NCBI RefSeq assembly: GCF_000969605.1
Contig: NZ_JZUE01000010.1
Span: 62,001-126,000 of the forward strand
Direction of reading: 5' to 3'
Length of the DNA stretch: 64,000 nucleotides
Origin: Aquincola tertiaricarbonis
Lineage (GTDB): Bacteria > Pseudomonadota > Gammaproteobacteria > Burkholderiales > Burkholderiaceae_C
Shown here one piece after another: positions 1 through 9,252 of this stretch. The notes under the pieces are model-generated. The model saw nothing but the letters and a program-made list of their open reading frames with translations, was not told where the DNA came from and ran no database searches. The position numbers were made by a program, and so were the translations under genes. Position 1 is the stretch's first letter. Each line of letters opens with the position of its first letter.

Positions 1-1
1 T

Positions 2-286
2 CCCACGCAGGTGGAAGAGCTCGTGCTGGCGCATGGCCAGCTGGGCGGCCAGTACCAGCTGGTCGTCACCCGCGAAGGCACGCTGGACGAAGTGGAAGTG
101 CGCTGCGAGATGCTGCCCGAGGCCGATGCCTCCGAGGCCAATTGCCAGGCCGTGGCGCGGCAGCTGCAGCAGCGCATCAAGACGCTGATCGGCGTGAGCA
201 CCCGGGTGAACGTGGGGCTGCCCGGTTCCATCGAGCGCACGCTGGTGGGCAAGGCCCGCCGCGTGATCGACCGCCGCGGCCGCTGA
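2..286 (+). CDS. paaK: Phenylacetate-CoA ligase, C-terminal end (partial)
   Basis: Only the last 94 residues are present; the reading frame is open from the window edge, so the start lies upstream. The fragment resembles the C-terminal lid domain of PaaK-type adenylate-forming enzymes: a beta-alpha-beta segment with alternating acidic residues, then a GSIERTLVGKARRVIDRR-like end that matches the family's terminal G-K-A-x-R-V motif. PaaK activates phenylacetate to phenylacetyl-CoA in the cytoplasm as the first step of aerobic phenylacetate degradation. The TetR regulator and LIV importer that follow fit an aromatic-acid uptake and activation locus, but this is inference. Family assignment is fairly sure, substrate less so. 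Confidence 0.75.
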   Translation, partial: PTQVEELVLAHGQLGGQYQLVVTREGTLDEVEVRCEMLPEADASEANCQAVARQLQQRIKTLIGVSTRVNVGLPGSIERTLVGKARRVIDRRGR

Positions 287-299
287 GCGCGCCGGCACC

Positions 300-309
300 T
301 GTCTAGACA
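300..309. promoter_or_regulatory. Perfect 10-bp palindrome TGTCTAGACA before the tetR gene
   Basis: TGTCTAGACA lies 10 nt before the TetR start codon, between paaK and tetR. CTAG-containing palindromes are generally scarce in GC-rich proteobacterial DNA, and TetR proteins often bind palindromes near their own start. An operator role is inference; the site is short. The 8-bp core GTCTAGAC recurs at 16864-16871. Confidence 0.25.
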
Positions 310-319
310 AGCTGCCCGC

Positions 320-973
320 ATGGCCCGCACCCGAGCTGCCACCTACGACGACCAGCGCGAGCACATCCTCGCGCAGGCGGCGGCGCTGTTCGCCCACCAG
401 GGCTACCCCGGCACCAGCATGAACCAGGTGGCCGCGGCCTGCGGCGTGTCCAAGGCCACGCTGTACCACTACATGCGCGACAAGGCCGAGCTGCTGGCGC
501 AGATCGCGCAAAGCCACGTGGGCCGGCTGGAGGCGCTGGTGGCCGAGGTGGGCGCCATGCCGCTGCCGGCCGAGCAGCGGCTGCGGCTGCTGATCAGCCG
601 CTTCGTGCGCGAATACGCCGATGCCCAGCACCACCACCGGGTGCTGACGGAGGACGTGAAGTTCCTCGATCCGCAGGCCCACCAGCAGGTGCTGGACGGC
701 CAGCGGCGCGTGGTCAATGCCTTCGCCCGCACGCTGGTGGAGGTGCGGCCGGCATTGGCGGCGCAGCAGCTGGACAAGCCGCTGACCATGCTGCTGTTCG
801 GCATGATCAATTGGATGTTCACCTGGCTCAAGCCGGATGGCGCCCTCAATCACGAAGCGATGGCCCCGCTGGTGGCCGACCTGTTCTTCGGCGGCCTGCA
901 TGCGGTGAATACACCGCAGCCGGCGCCGCGCGTTCCGCGTTCCCCCATCCATCCCAAGGAGACAGCCCGATGA
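320..973 (+). CDS. TetR/AcrR family transcriptional regulator
   Basis: 217 residues, normal for the family. Residues of about 10-55 form the TetR helix-turn-helix: a helix beginning REHILAQAAALFAHQGYPG, then TSMNQVAAACGVSKATLYHY with the conserved K-x-x-L-Y-x-Y/H end. The rest is a variable helical ligand-binding domain. It probably represses, and responds to a small molecule connected with the flanking paaK and liv genes; TetR-type PaaR regulators of phenylacetate genes are known in Azoarcus, so a similar role is plausible but unproven. The 3' end overlaps the next start by 4 nt (ATGA), so the regulator appears to be first in the transporter operon. Confidence 0.85.
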   Translation: MARTRAATYDDQREHILAQAAALFAHQGYPGTSMNQVAAACGVSKATLYHYMRDKAELLAQIAQSHVGRLEALVAEVGAMPLPAEQRLRLLISRFVREYADAQHHHRVLTEDVKFLDPQAHQQVLDGQRRVVNAFARTLVEVRPALAAQQLDKPLTMLLFGMINWMFTWLKPDGALNHEAMAPLVADLFFGGLHAVNTPQPAPRVPRSPIHPKETAR

Positions 974-2124
974 AATTCTTCAAGCACACGCTGATCGCCG
1001 CCGCGCTGGCCACCGCCGGCCTGGCCGCGCAGGCCGACATCACCGTCGGCGTCACCGTCTCGGCCACCGGCCCGGCCGCGTCGCTGGGCATTCCCGAGAA
1101 GAACACCATCGAGCTGATGCCCAAGCAGATCGGTGGCCAGAAGGTGAACTACATCGTGCTGGACGATGCGTCGGACACCACCACCGCGGTGACCAATGCC
1201 CGCAAGCTGATCACCGAGCACAAGGTGGACGTGCTGCTGGGCTCCACCGTCACGCCCAACTCGCTGGCGATGATCGACGTGGCCGCCGAGAGCAGCACCC
1301 CGATGATCTCGATGGCCGCCTCGGCCCGCATCGTGGAGCCCACCAGCGACCCGAAGCGCAAGTGGGTGTTCAAGACGCCGCAGAACGACATCATGATGGC
1401 CGTGGCCATCGCCCAGCACATGGCCGCCAATGGCGTGAAGACGGTGGGCTTCATCGGCTTTGCCGATGCCTATGGCGAAGGCTGGCTGCAGGAATTCCAG
1501 AAGGCCGTGGGTATCAAGCAGCTCAACATCGTGGCCACCGAGCGCTACAACCGCAGCGACACGTCGGTCACCGGCCAGGTGCTGAAGCTGGTGTCCGCAC
1601 GGCCCGACGCCATCCTGATCGCCGGCTCGGGCACGCCGGCCGCGCTGCCGCAGAAGGCGCTGAAGGAGCGTGGCTATGCGGGCAAGATCTACCAGACCCA
1701 CGGCGTGGCCAACAACGACTTCCTGCGCGTGGGCGGCAAGGACGTGGAAGGCACGCTGCTGCCCGCCGGCCCGATGCTGGTGGCCGCCCAGCTGCCGGCC
1801 GGCCATCCGGTGAAGAAGAGCGCCACCGAATATGTCACCGCCTATGAGGCCAAGTTCGGCAAGGGCTCGGTCTCGACCTTCGGCGGCCATGCCTGGGATG
1901 CCGGCCTGCTGATGCAGGCCGCCGCCACCGAGGCACTGAAGAAGGCCCAGCCCGGCACGCCGGCCTTCCGCGCGGCGCTGCGCGATGCGCTGGAACAGGT
2001 CAAGGACCTGCCGGGCGCGCACGGCGTGTTCAACATGTCGGCCACCGACCATGCCGGCCTCGACCAGCGCGGCCGGGTGATGGTGACCATCTCCAATGGC
2101 ACCTGGAAGTACCTGAGCGAGTGA
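970..2124 (+). CDS. ABC transporter substrate-binding protein (LIV/aromatic-acid type)
   Basis: 384 residues. The start chosen is the ATG overlapping the tetR stop; it is preceded by an AAGGAG ribosome binding site at about 956-961 and opens a clear signal peptide (MKFFKHTLIAAALATAGLAAQA, cleaved before ADIT). The mature part is a type I periplasmic binding protein (Peripla_BP_6): ITVGVTVSATGPAASLGIPEKN, the DDASDTTTAVTNARKLI segment and the later GFADAYGEGW hinge region are typical. It would capture the ligand in the periplasm for the LivH/LivM-G/LivF importer that follows. The usual ligands of this family are branched-chain amino acids, amides or aromatic acids; the nearby paaK favours an aromatic acid. 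Confidence 0.9.
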   Translation: MKFFKHTLIAAALATAGLAAQADITVGVTVSATGPAASLGIPEKNTIELMPKQIGGQKVNYIVLDDASDTTTAVTNARKLITEHKVDVLLGSTVTPNSLAMIDVAAESSTPMISMAASARIVEPTSDPKRKWVFKTPQNDIMMAVAIAQHMAANGVKTVGFIGFADAYGEGWLQEFQKAVGIKQLNIVATERYNRSDTSVTGQVLKLVSARPDAILIAGSGTPAALPQKALKERGYAGKIYQTHGVANNDFLRVGGKDVEGTLLPAGPMLVAAQLPAGHPVKKSATEYVTAYEAKFGKGSVSTFGGHAWDAGLLMQAAATEALKKAQPGTPAFRAALRDALEQVKDLPGAHGVFNMSATDHAGLDQRGRVMVTISNGTWKYLSE

Positions 2125-2132
2125 CCGAGTAA

Positions 2133-3161
2133 ATGGACTTCCAGATCGCCCTGATGCTGGGCCAGGACGGCATCGTCAACGGTGCCATCTATGCGTTGCT
2201 GGCCCTCACGCTGGTGCTGGTGTTTTCCGTCACCCGCGTGATCTTCATTCCCCAGGGCGAGCTGGTGGCCTTCGGTGCGCTGTCGATGGCCGCGCTGCAG
2301 CTGGGCAAGACACCACCCACGCTGTGGCTGGGTGTCGGGTTGGGGCTGTTCGTGCTGGCCGTCGAGGCCTGGCGTGCCTCGCGCGGGCGCCAGGTGGAGT
2401 GGGGCAGCACGCTGCTGTGGGCGGTGGTGATGCCGGCCGTTGCCGCGGCCTGGGTGCTGCTGGCCCGGCCCACCGGCCTGGCCGCGCAGACCGTGCTCAC
2501 GCTGCTCATCGTCACGCCGCTGGGCCCGCTGCTGTACCGCGTGGCCTACCGGCCGCTGGCCCATGCCACCGTGCTGATGCTGCTCATCGTCTCGGTGGCG
2601 CTGCACGGCGTGCTGGTGGGCCTGGGCCTGCTGTTCTTCGGTGCCGAGGGCTCGCGCACGCCGGCCTTCTCCGACCTTCGCATGGACCTGGGCGGCATTC
2701 CGCTCACCGGCCAGTCGCTGGTGGTGGTGGGCGTGGCCGCGCTGCTGATGCTGGCGATGTTCCTGTTCTTCGAGCGCAGCATCGTCGGCAAGGCGCTGCG
2801 TGCCACCGCGATCAACCGCACCGGCGCGCGGCTGATGGGCATTCCCACCGAGCTGGCCGGCGACCTCAGCTTCGCCCTGGCCGCGCTCATCGGCGCCATC
2901 TCGGGCCTGCTGATCGCGCCGATCACCACGGTGTATTACGACACCGGCTTCCTGATCGGCCTCAAGGGCTTCGTGGCCGCCATCATCGGCGCGCTGGCCA
3001 GCTACCCGCTGGCCGTGGTGGGTGCCTTGCTGGTGGGGCTGCTGGAATCGTTCTCGTCCTTCTGGGCGAGTGCCTTCAAGGAGGTCATCGTCTTCACGCT
3101 GATCATCCCGGTGCTGTGGTGGCGCTCGCTGCGCACGCGCCATGTCGAGGAGGACGAGTGA
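2133..3161 (+). CDS. livH: Branched-chain amino acid-type ABC transporter permease LivH
   Basis: 342 residues, longer than the usual LivH (about 290-310) owing to extra membrane segments around residues 65-140. It starts with the family pattern [40 protein letters not shown]. The inner-membrane loop ...[21 protein letters not shown] is the EAA-like site that contacts the ATPases, and the end [26 protein letters not shown] is typical of LivH. It forms one half of the inner-membrane channel. The gene starts 8 nt after the binding-protein gene and its TGA overlaps the next ATG. Confidence 0.9.
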   Translation: MDFQIALMLGQDGIVNGAIYALLALTLVLVFSVTRVIFIPQGELVAFGALSMAALQLGKTPPTLWLGVGLGLFVLAVEAWRASRGRQVEWGSTLLWAVVMPAVAAAWVLLARPTGLAAQTVLTLLIVTPLGPLLYRVAYRPLAHATVLMLLIVSVALHGVLVGLGLLFFGAEGSRTPAFSDLRMDLGGIPLTGQSLVVVGVAALLMLAMFLFFERSIVGKALRATAINRTGARLMGIPTELAGDLSFALAALIGAISGLLIAPITTVYYDTGFLIGLKGFVAAIIGALASYPLAVVGALLVGLLESFSSFWASAFKEVIVFTLIIPVLWWRSLRTRHVEEDE

Positions 3162-5004
3162 TGCGTCGTCTGCTGCCGCTTGCCTTCGTCGCGCTGCTGG
3201 CGCTGGGCCTGGCGTTGCTGCCCGAGTTCCAGATCACGCTGGTCAACAACATCGGCCTGTATGCGCTGGTGGCCATCGGCCTGGTGATGATGACCGGCGT
3301 GGCCGGCATGACCTCCTTCGGCCAGGCCGCCTTCGTCGGCCTGGCGGCCTACAGCACCGGCTGGCTGGGCACCGCCGGCGCGCAGATGCTGGGCCTGGCC
3401 GGCTCGCCGCTGCTGCCCTGGCTGGGCCTGCTGCTGGGCCTGGCGGTGGCCGGCGCGGTGGCCTGGGTGCTGGGCGCCGTCACGCTGCGGCTGTCGGGCC
3501 ACTACCTGCCGCTGGGCACCATCGCCTGGGGCCTGAGCCTGTACTTCCTGTTCGGCAACCTGGAGTTCCTGGGCGGCCACACCGGCATGGGCGGCATTCC
3601 GCCGATCGAGATCGGCGGCCTGTCCCTGATCGCGCCGCGGCCGTTGGGCGTGCTGATCTGGGCGGTGGTGCTGCTGGCGATGTGGGCCCTGTCCAACCTG
3701 CTGGACAGCCGCGAGGGCCGCGCCATCCGCTCCTTGAAGAGCGGCCGCGTGATGGCCGAGTCCATGGGCATCGACACCGGCCGCTACCGGCTGCGGGTGT
3801 TCGTGCTGGCGGCGATGCTGGCGGCGCTGTCGGGCTGGCTCTATGCGCACCAGCAGCGCTTCGTCAACCCCACGCCCTTCAATCTCAACATCGGCATCGA
3901 ATACCTTTTCATGGCCGTGGTGGGCGGTGCCGGCCACCTGTGGGGCGCGGTGCTGGGCGCGGCCCTCATCACGCTCATGAAGGAGCAGCTGCAGGACTGG
4001 CTGCCGCGCCTGCTGGGCGCCAGCGGCCAGTTCGAGGTGGTGGCCTTCGGCCTGCTGATGCTGCTGGTGCTGCAGCGGTATGCCGACGGCCTGTGGCCGA
4101 TGCTGTCCGCGCTCACCGCGCGGCTGCTACCGGGCATGAAGGCCCGGCCGACGGCCACGGCGCAGGCTGCGGCGCATGCCGCGCTGCCGCAGCCCACGCT
4201 GCCGCCGTGCGGGCAGACGCTGCTGGCCGCGCGCGAAGTCACCAAGCGCTTCGGCGGCCTGGTGGCCAACCACAAGGTGGCGCTGGACGTGCGCGCCGGC
4301 GAGGTGCATGCGCTCATCGGCCCCAACGGCGCCGGCAAGAGCACCTTCTTCAACATGATCTCGGGCGTGGACGATCCCACCGAAGGCGAGGTCCGCCTGA
4401 TGGACCAGCCGATGGTGGGCCATCCCTCGCGCGCCTTCGCTGCCCGCGGCATGGGCCGCACCTTCCAGCATGTGCGGCTGCTGAAGGAGCGCAGCGTGCT
4501 GGACAACGTGGCCCTCGGGGCCCACCGGCGCGGCCACAAGGGCTGGTTCGCCGCCATGCTGCGGCTGGATCGTGCGGAGGAAGCCGCGCTGCTGGCCGAG
4601 GCCCGCCGCCAGATCGAGCGCTGCGGCCTGGGTGCCTATGTGGACGAGGCCGCCGGCTCGCTGCCGCTGGGTGCGCAGCGCATCGTGGAGATCGCCCGCG
4701 CGCTGGCCGGCGCCCCCTGCGTGCTGCTGCTGGACGAACCGGCCGCCGGCCTGCGCCACAAGGAGAAGCACCAGCTGGCCGAGCTGCTGTCGCAGCTGCG
4801 CCAGGAAGGCCTGGGCATCCTGATCGTCGAACATGACATGGAGTTCGTGATGAACCTCGCCGACCGCATCACCGTGCTCGACTTCGGGCAGGTGATCTCG
4901 CACGGCACGCCCGCGCAGGTGCAGCGCGACCCGAAGGTGCTGGAGGCCTACCTCGGCGGCGCCGACGACCTGGCCGGCGCGGCGCTGGCCGAGAAGGCGG
5001 TGGC

Positions 5005-5008
<4 letters not shown>
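3161..5008 (+). CDS. Fused LivM permease and LivG ATP-binding protein
   Basis: 615 residues in one uninterrupted frame. Residues 1 to about 325 are a LivM permease (ALVAIGLVMMTGVAGMTSFGQAAFVGLAAY; RAIRSLKSGRVMAESMGID coupling loop). A proline- and alanine-rich linker (about 325-355) leads to a LivG ATPase. The Walker A GPNGAGKST begins near residue 387, the Walker B LLLDEPAAGL follows, and the H-loop is in IVEHDMEFV. The ABC signature is poorly conserved (SLPLGAQR, where LivG normally has LSYGQQR). The start ATG overlaps the livH stop, and the end overlaps livF by ATGA. Separate livM and livG genes are the textbook arrangement; fused forms do occur in Burkholderiales. Confidence 0.88.
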
Positions 5009-5751
<743 letters not shown>

Positions 5752-5790
5752 CGGAAGCGCATCCGCCACGGCTTGGCCGATGATGTCGGC

Positions 5791-6915
5791 ATGAAGGACG
5801 ACATCGAACAGGTTCAGGCGGTGGTGATCGGGGCCGGCGTGGTCGGGCTCGCGGTGGCGCGAACGCTGGCACGTGCCGGTCACGAGGTGGTGGTGCTGGA
5901 GGCGCTGGACGCGATCGGCACTGTCACCAGTGCCCGCAACAGCGAGGTGATCCATGCCGGGCTGTACTACCCGCCCGGGTCGCTCAAGGCCCGATGGTGC
6001 GTGAAGGGCCGCGAGCAGCTCTATGCCTACTGCGCCGAGCGCGGCATCGCCCACCGCCGCTGCGGCAAGCTGGTGGTGGCCACGCAGCCCGGCCAGCAGG
6101 CCTACCTGCACAAGCTGCTGCAGCAGGCCCAGGCCAATGGCGTGCACGACGCGCTGCTCATCGACGGCGATGCCGCCCGCCGCCTGGAGCCGGCTCTGCA
6201 GGCCACCGCCGCGCTGCATTCGCCTTCCACCGGCATCGTCGACAGCCATGGCCTGATGCTGGCGCTGCAGGGCGAGGCGGAGGACCACGGCGCGATGCTG
6301 GCCTTCGAAAGCCCGGTGCGCGGCGGCCGCGTGGTGCCGCAGGGCATCGAGCTCGACGTGGGCGGTGCCCAGCCGATGCGGCTGCGCGCGCGCATCGTGG
6401 TCAACAGCGCCGGTCTGGCCGCACCGGCGCTGGCCGCGCGCATCGAAGGACTGCCGCAGGCGCTGGTGCCCGCGGCGCACTACTGCAAGGGCAGCTATTT
6501 CTCGCTGGCGGGCAAGGCGCCGTTCTCGCGCCTGATCTACCCGGTGCCCGAGGCTGCCGGCCTGGGGGTGCACCTCACGCTGGACCTGGGCGGCCAGGCG
6601 CGCTTCGGCCCCGACACCGAATGGCTGAGCGACGACGCGCCGATCGACTACCGCGTCGACCCGCGCCGCGCCGATGGCTTCTATGCCGAGATCCGCCGCT
6701 ACTGGCCGGCGCTGCCCGACGGCGCGCTGCAACCGGCCTACAGCGGCGTGCGGCCCAAGATCCAGGCCGATGGCGAGCCGGCGCGCGACTTCGAGCTGCA
6801 GGGCCCGGCGCAGCATGGCGTGCCGGGGCTGGTGAACCTGTTCGGCATCGAGTCGCCGGGACTGACCTCCGCGCTGGCCATCGGTCAGGCGGTGCACCGC
6901 GCGCTGGCGGACTGA
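5791..6915 (+). CDS. FAD-dependent oxidoreductase (LhgO/DAO family)
   Basis: 374 residues from the ATG at 5791; a TTG 18 nt upstream is a poorer start. An N-terminal Rossmann FAD site, [17 protein letters not shown] (G14, G16, G19), is followed by the family segment [28 protein letters not shown]. This matches L-2-hydroxyglutarate oxidase-like members of the D-amino-acid-oxidase superfamily. The C-terminal [18 protein letters not shown] also fits. It probably oxidises a 2-hydroxy acid or an amino acid, passing electrons to oxygen or a quinone. It follows livF with a 39-nt gap, so it could share a transcript, but a link to the transported substrate is speculative. Confidence 0.8.
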   Translation: MKDDIEQVQAVVIGAGVVGLAVARTLARAGHEVVVLEALDAIGTVTSARNSEVIHAGLYYPPGSLKARWCVKGREQLYAYCAERGIAHRRCGKLVVATQPGQQAYLHKLLQQAQANGVHDALLIDGDAARRLEPALQATAALHSPSTGIVDSHGLMLALQGEAEDHGAMLAFESPVRGGRVVPQGIELDVGGAQPMRLRARIVVNSAGLAAPALAARIEGLPQALVPAAHYCKGSYFSLAGKAPFSRLIYPVPEAAGLGVHLTLDLGGQARFGPDTEWLSDDAPIDYRVDPRRADGFYAEIRRYWPALPDGALQPAYSGVRPKIQADGEPARDFELQGPAQHGVPGLVNLFGIESPGLTSALAIGQAVHRALAD

Positions 6916-7007
6916 GCGCCCGCAGGGTTTACGCCGAGAGCCGGCCATGCAGGCGCGGCATAACGTGCAGCGTCCGACCAACCTCAAACGCCGCAGGAGA
7001 CACACGC

Positions 7008-7694
7008 ATGGCCAAGATGCCTTTCGACCAGGAAGCGCTGATCCAGACCTTCGCCGAGGCCGGTGCCCAGCAGGGCGAGCAGGCCCGCAAGGCGGTGTTC
7101 GACGCCACGCTGAAGGCCTTGCAGGGCCGCGAGCTGACGCTGCAGAACATCCGCAGCACGCTCAAGGGCATCGCCCAGGCCGTGAGCGCGGGCGCGGCCA
7201 AGAACATGGTGCCCGACGTGGATGTGGAGAACCTGCTGTCCGATGCGGTGCAGGGCATGGACGACGCGCTGCTCAAGGCCGTGGATGCCAACCGGGTGGC
7301 GCTGCAGCAGTTCGTCGACCAGGGCGTGACGCTGCAGGACAGCAACATGAAGAAGGCCGTCGAGACGCTGGAAAAGCTCGAGGACACGATGTTCAAGGCC
7401 ATTGCCAAGTCGGTGGATGGCGCTGGCGAGCAACTGGCCGCGCCGTGGGCCCAGGTGCTGGGCAAGCTGCAGGCGGGCGGCACCCACACCGGCGCCCAGG
7501 CCGCGCAGACGGTGCAGGGCCTGGCCGAGCAGATGCAGACCGCGCTGCGCGACAGCCGCGCGGCCAGCGTCAAGGCCGCGCAGGCCTTCGCGCAGAGTTA
7601 CGCGGCCATGGTCAGCGGCGTGCTGATCGGCATGTCCGATGCGCTCAAGCAGACGGCGGCCGCCGCGCCCGCCAAGAAGACGAAGCCCCGCTGA
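7008..7694 (+). CDS. Phasin-like helical protein (DUF6781-type)
   Basis: 228 residues. Start chosen at the ATG with a good ribosome binding site (CAGGAGA) just before it. The protein is almost entirely predicted amphipathic helix, without transmembrane segments or cysteines. It has long runs of heptad-like A/L/V spacing (EQARKAVFDATLKALQ; SRAASVKAAQAFAQSYAAMV) and ends in a basic, proline/alanine tail, AAAAPAKKTKPR, like those of PhaP/PhaM-type granule proteins. I recognise the general class rather than a characterised family member, so a role at polyhydroxyalkanoate granules or the nucleoid is inference. It stands alone and is followed by a strong terminator. Confidence 0.6.
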   Translation: MAKMPFDQEALIQTFAEAGAQQGEQARKAVFDATLKALQGRELTLQNIRSTLKGIAQAVSAGAAKNMVPDVDVENLLSDAVQGMDDALLKAVDANRVALQQFVDQGVTLQDSNMKKAVETLEKLEDTMFKAIAKSVDGAGEQLAAPWAQVLGKLQAGGTHTGAQAAQTVQGLAEQMQTALRDSRAASVKAAQAFAQSYAAMVSGVLIGMSDALKQTAAAAPAKKTKPR

Positions 7695-7712
7695 ACGGGG
7701 GCCGCAAACGAC

Positions 7713-7742
7713 AACGCCGCCCGCGGTGAGGCGGGCGGCGTT
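7713..7742 (+). terminator. Hairpin terminator after the phasin-like gene
   Basis: A perfect 12-bp stem (7713-7724 with 7731-7742) with a 6-nt loop lies 18 nt after the stop codon. The stem is very GC-rich; only a short T run follows, so it may act as a terminator or 3'-end stabiliser. Confidence 0.65.
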
Positions 7743-7799
7743 GCGGTCCGGCAGGCGGCGTGCAGTCCGGCGCGCTGCGCCGGGGCCGCCGTGCGGGGA

Positions 7800-8102
7800 T
7801 CAGGTGTTGTTGTTGCTGCCGGTGTCGGGCGTGTCGGCGGCCGGCGCGGCGGCGGTGGCCGGAGCAGCGTTCGGCGCCACGCCGGCTTCCGCTTCCTTGC
7901 ACGACGGAGCGCAGACGAACTGGGTCTTGCCCAGGAAGCGGCGCGACTTCAGCGAAGAGCGCGTGCGGTGCTTGCCGCACAGGAAACACGACATCGTCGC
8001 CGCGCTGAACACGCCGGTGGAGGCGAAGGGCGATCCAGATGCCTTGCTGCGATAACGCAGCCCGTTGGCGTCGATGGTGGTCTTAACTGCGTCTTTGGCC
8101 AT
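7800..8102 (-). CDS. Small zinc-ribbon-like protein of unknown function
   Basis: 100 residues. Residues 1-70 are basic and compact and carry two cysteine pairs: C39-x2-C42 (SCFLCGKHR) and C64-x3-C68 (VCAPSC). This spacing suits a zinc ribbon or knuckle. Residues 71-100 are a low-complexity A/P/T/N tail. The sequence between the cysteine pairs, RTRSSLKSRRFLGKTQ, is strongly basic, which suggests nucleic-acid binding. I believe similar proteins occur across Burkholderiales, but I know no function. It is monocistronic and points toward the terminator of the phasin-like gene. Confidence 0.6.
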   Translation of the reverse strand: MAKDAVKTTIDANGLRYRSKASGSPFASTGVFSAATMSCFLCGKHRTRSSLKSRRFLGKTQFVCAPSCKEAEAGVAPNAAPATAAAPAADTPDTGSNNNT

Positions 8103-8219
8103 GTGCTTGTGAGGGGGCGAGAGGAACGAGGGGCCGGATCAGGACCGTGAGGCCGAAGCGGGCGATTTCCAGGGCACCGGAGTGACAAGAGGGCGGCGGC
8201 TGGCGGACAGAACGTGCTG

Positions 8220-8251
8220 AAGGACTTGCTGGTGTCGGCCGGCAAGTCCTT
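8220..8251. repeat. 10-bp inverted repeat in the spacer before dodecin
   Basis: Arms AAGGACTTGC (8220-8229) and GCAAGTCCTT (8242-8251) with a 12-nt loop. It lies between the divergent zinc-ribbon gene (start 8102) and dodecin (start 8353). It could be an operator or an RNA hairpin in either leader. The rest of this 250-nt gap shows nothing else I can identify. Confidence 0.45.
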
Positions 8252-8352
8252 TAGGAGTTGCAATTATGCCACGCCTCTTCGGCGGGCGTCGGGCGTGCCA
8301 ATCGTTTGCGCCCGCGCTACGCTGGATCACCCCAACCCCTGCGGAGACCAGC

Positions 8353-8559
8353 ATGAGCAACCATGTGTACAAGCTGCTCGAACTCACCGGTTCGTCCACC
8401 GTGAGCATCGAGGACGCCTGCCAGACGGCCATCGCCAAGGCCGCCGAATCGGTGCGCAACATCCGCTGGTTCGAGGTGACCGAGACCCGCGGCCATGTCG
8501 AGGAAGGCCGCATCGCCCACTGGCAGGTGACGCTGAAGGTGGGCTTCACCCTGGAGTGA
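8353..8559 (+). CDS. Dodecin family flavin-binding protein
   Basis: 68 residues, the standard dodecin length. The sequence fits the fold: [27 protein letters not shown] (strand, helix), then a beta-hairpin [31 protein letters not shown]. The W in RNIRWFEV and the Q in HWQVTLKV are the residues that stack on and hydrogen-bond flavin. Dodecins form dodecameric shells that store or scavenge flavin in the cytoplasm. An in-frame ATG 87 nt upstream would add an atypical arginine-rich extension and is rejected. The gene converges on the SafE-like gene with no gap. Confidence 0.93.
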   Translation: MSNHVYKLLELTGSSTVSIEDACQTAIAKAAESVRNIRWFEVTETRGHVEEGRIAHWQVTLKVGFTLE

Positions 8560-9252
8560 TCAGGCCAGGCACCAGGCCACGGCGCGGCTGATCAGCCCGC
8601 CGGCCAGCACCCAGGCCGAGGAGGCCGCCACCGCCGCACCGGCCAGCCGGACCGGCCAGCCTCGGGCGAGCGCGCCTGCGCCGGCCACGGCCTGGCCGCC
8701 TCCGGCGCCGCCGGCCAGCCGCAGCCACAGCGCGGGCGCCAGCCACAGCACCGGCCCCGCGCCCAGCCAGAAGGCGGCCATGACCGAGGCGCCTCCCAGC
8801 GGGCCATTGGCCAGGGCAGCCAGCAGCAGCGCGCCCTGCAGCATGCCGCAGGGCAAGGCCACCCAGGCGACGCCGATGCCGGCCTTGCGCACCGGCCCGC
8901 GCATGCGCTGCCAGCCGTCCGGCGTGCGCCCCGACAGGCGGCCCCAGAAGGCCGGCAGGCGGCCGGTGGCCAGCAGCCACAGGCCCCACACCAGCAGCGC
9001 CGCATGCAGGGCGCTCCACAGCGGCTGCAGCATCGGCGCCATCTGCGCCCAGCGCCCCAGCGCGCCCATGCTGGCCGCCGCCACCGCGCCCGCGGCGGCA
9101 TAGCCCGCCAGGCGTCCGGCATGCAGCGCCACCGCATCGCCGCGGCCGCCGCGGCTGAGGGCGGCGCAGGCGCTGCCGCACATCAGGCCGCAGTGCGGCG
9201 AGCTGGCGAAGCCCAGCGCCAGTGCGCCGGCGATGAGGGCGCCGCTGCTCAT
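8560..9252 (-). CDS. SafE/TauE-like membrane protein of the cco cluster (CcoH2-type)
   Basis: 230 residues and about six transmembrane segments. The N-terminal motif ALGFASSPHCGLMCGSACAAL contains C-G-L-M-C-G, typical of the DsbD/TauE-like membrane proteins beside cbb3 oxidase genes (annotated as sulfite exporter TauE/SafE or CcoH2). These are thought to take part in copper delivery or cytochrome maturation, though the transported species is not settled. The ATG overlaps the hemN stop (ATGA), so hemN and this gene are translationally coupled. A longer reading frame running upstream lies within hemN and is a shadow. Confidence 0.78.
   Translation of the reverse strand: MSSGALIAGALALGFASSPHCGLMCGSACAALSRGGRGDAVALHAGRLAGYAAAGAVAAASMGALGRWAQMAPMLQPLWSALHAALLVWGLWLLATGRLPAFWGRLSGRTPDGWQRMRGPVRKAGIGVAWVALPCGMLQGALLLAALANGPLGGASVMAAFWLGAGPVLWLAPALWLRLAGGAGGGQAVAGAGALARGWPVRLAGAAVAASSAWVLAGGLISRAVAWCLA

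Noticed and set aside
5773-5790. TTG start six codons upstream for the FAD oxidoreductase
   Set aside because: The ATG at 5791 begins directly before the Rossmann strand and gives the normal length.
8266-8352. Upstream ATG extending dodecin by 29 residues
   Set aside because: Dodecins are about 68-70 residues; the extension is arginine-rich and unrelated.
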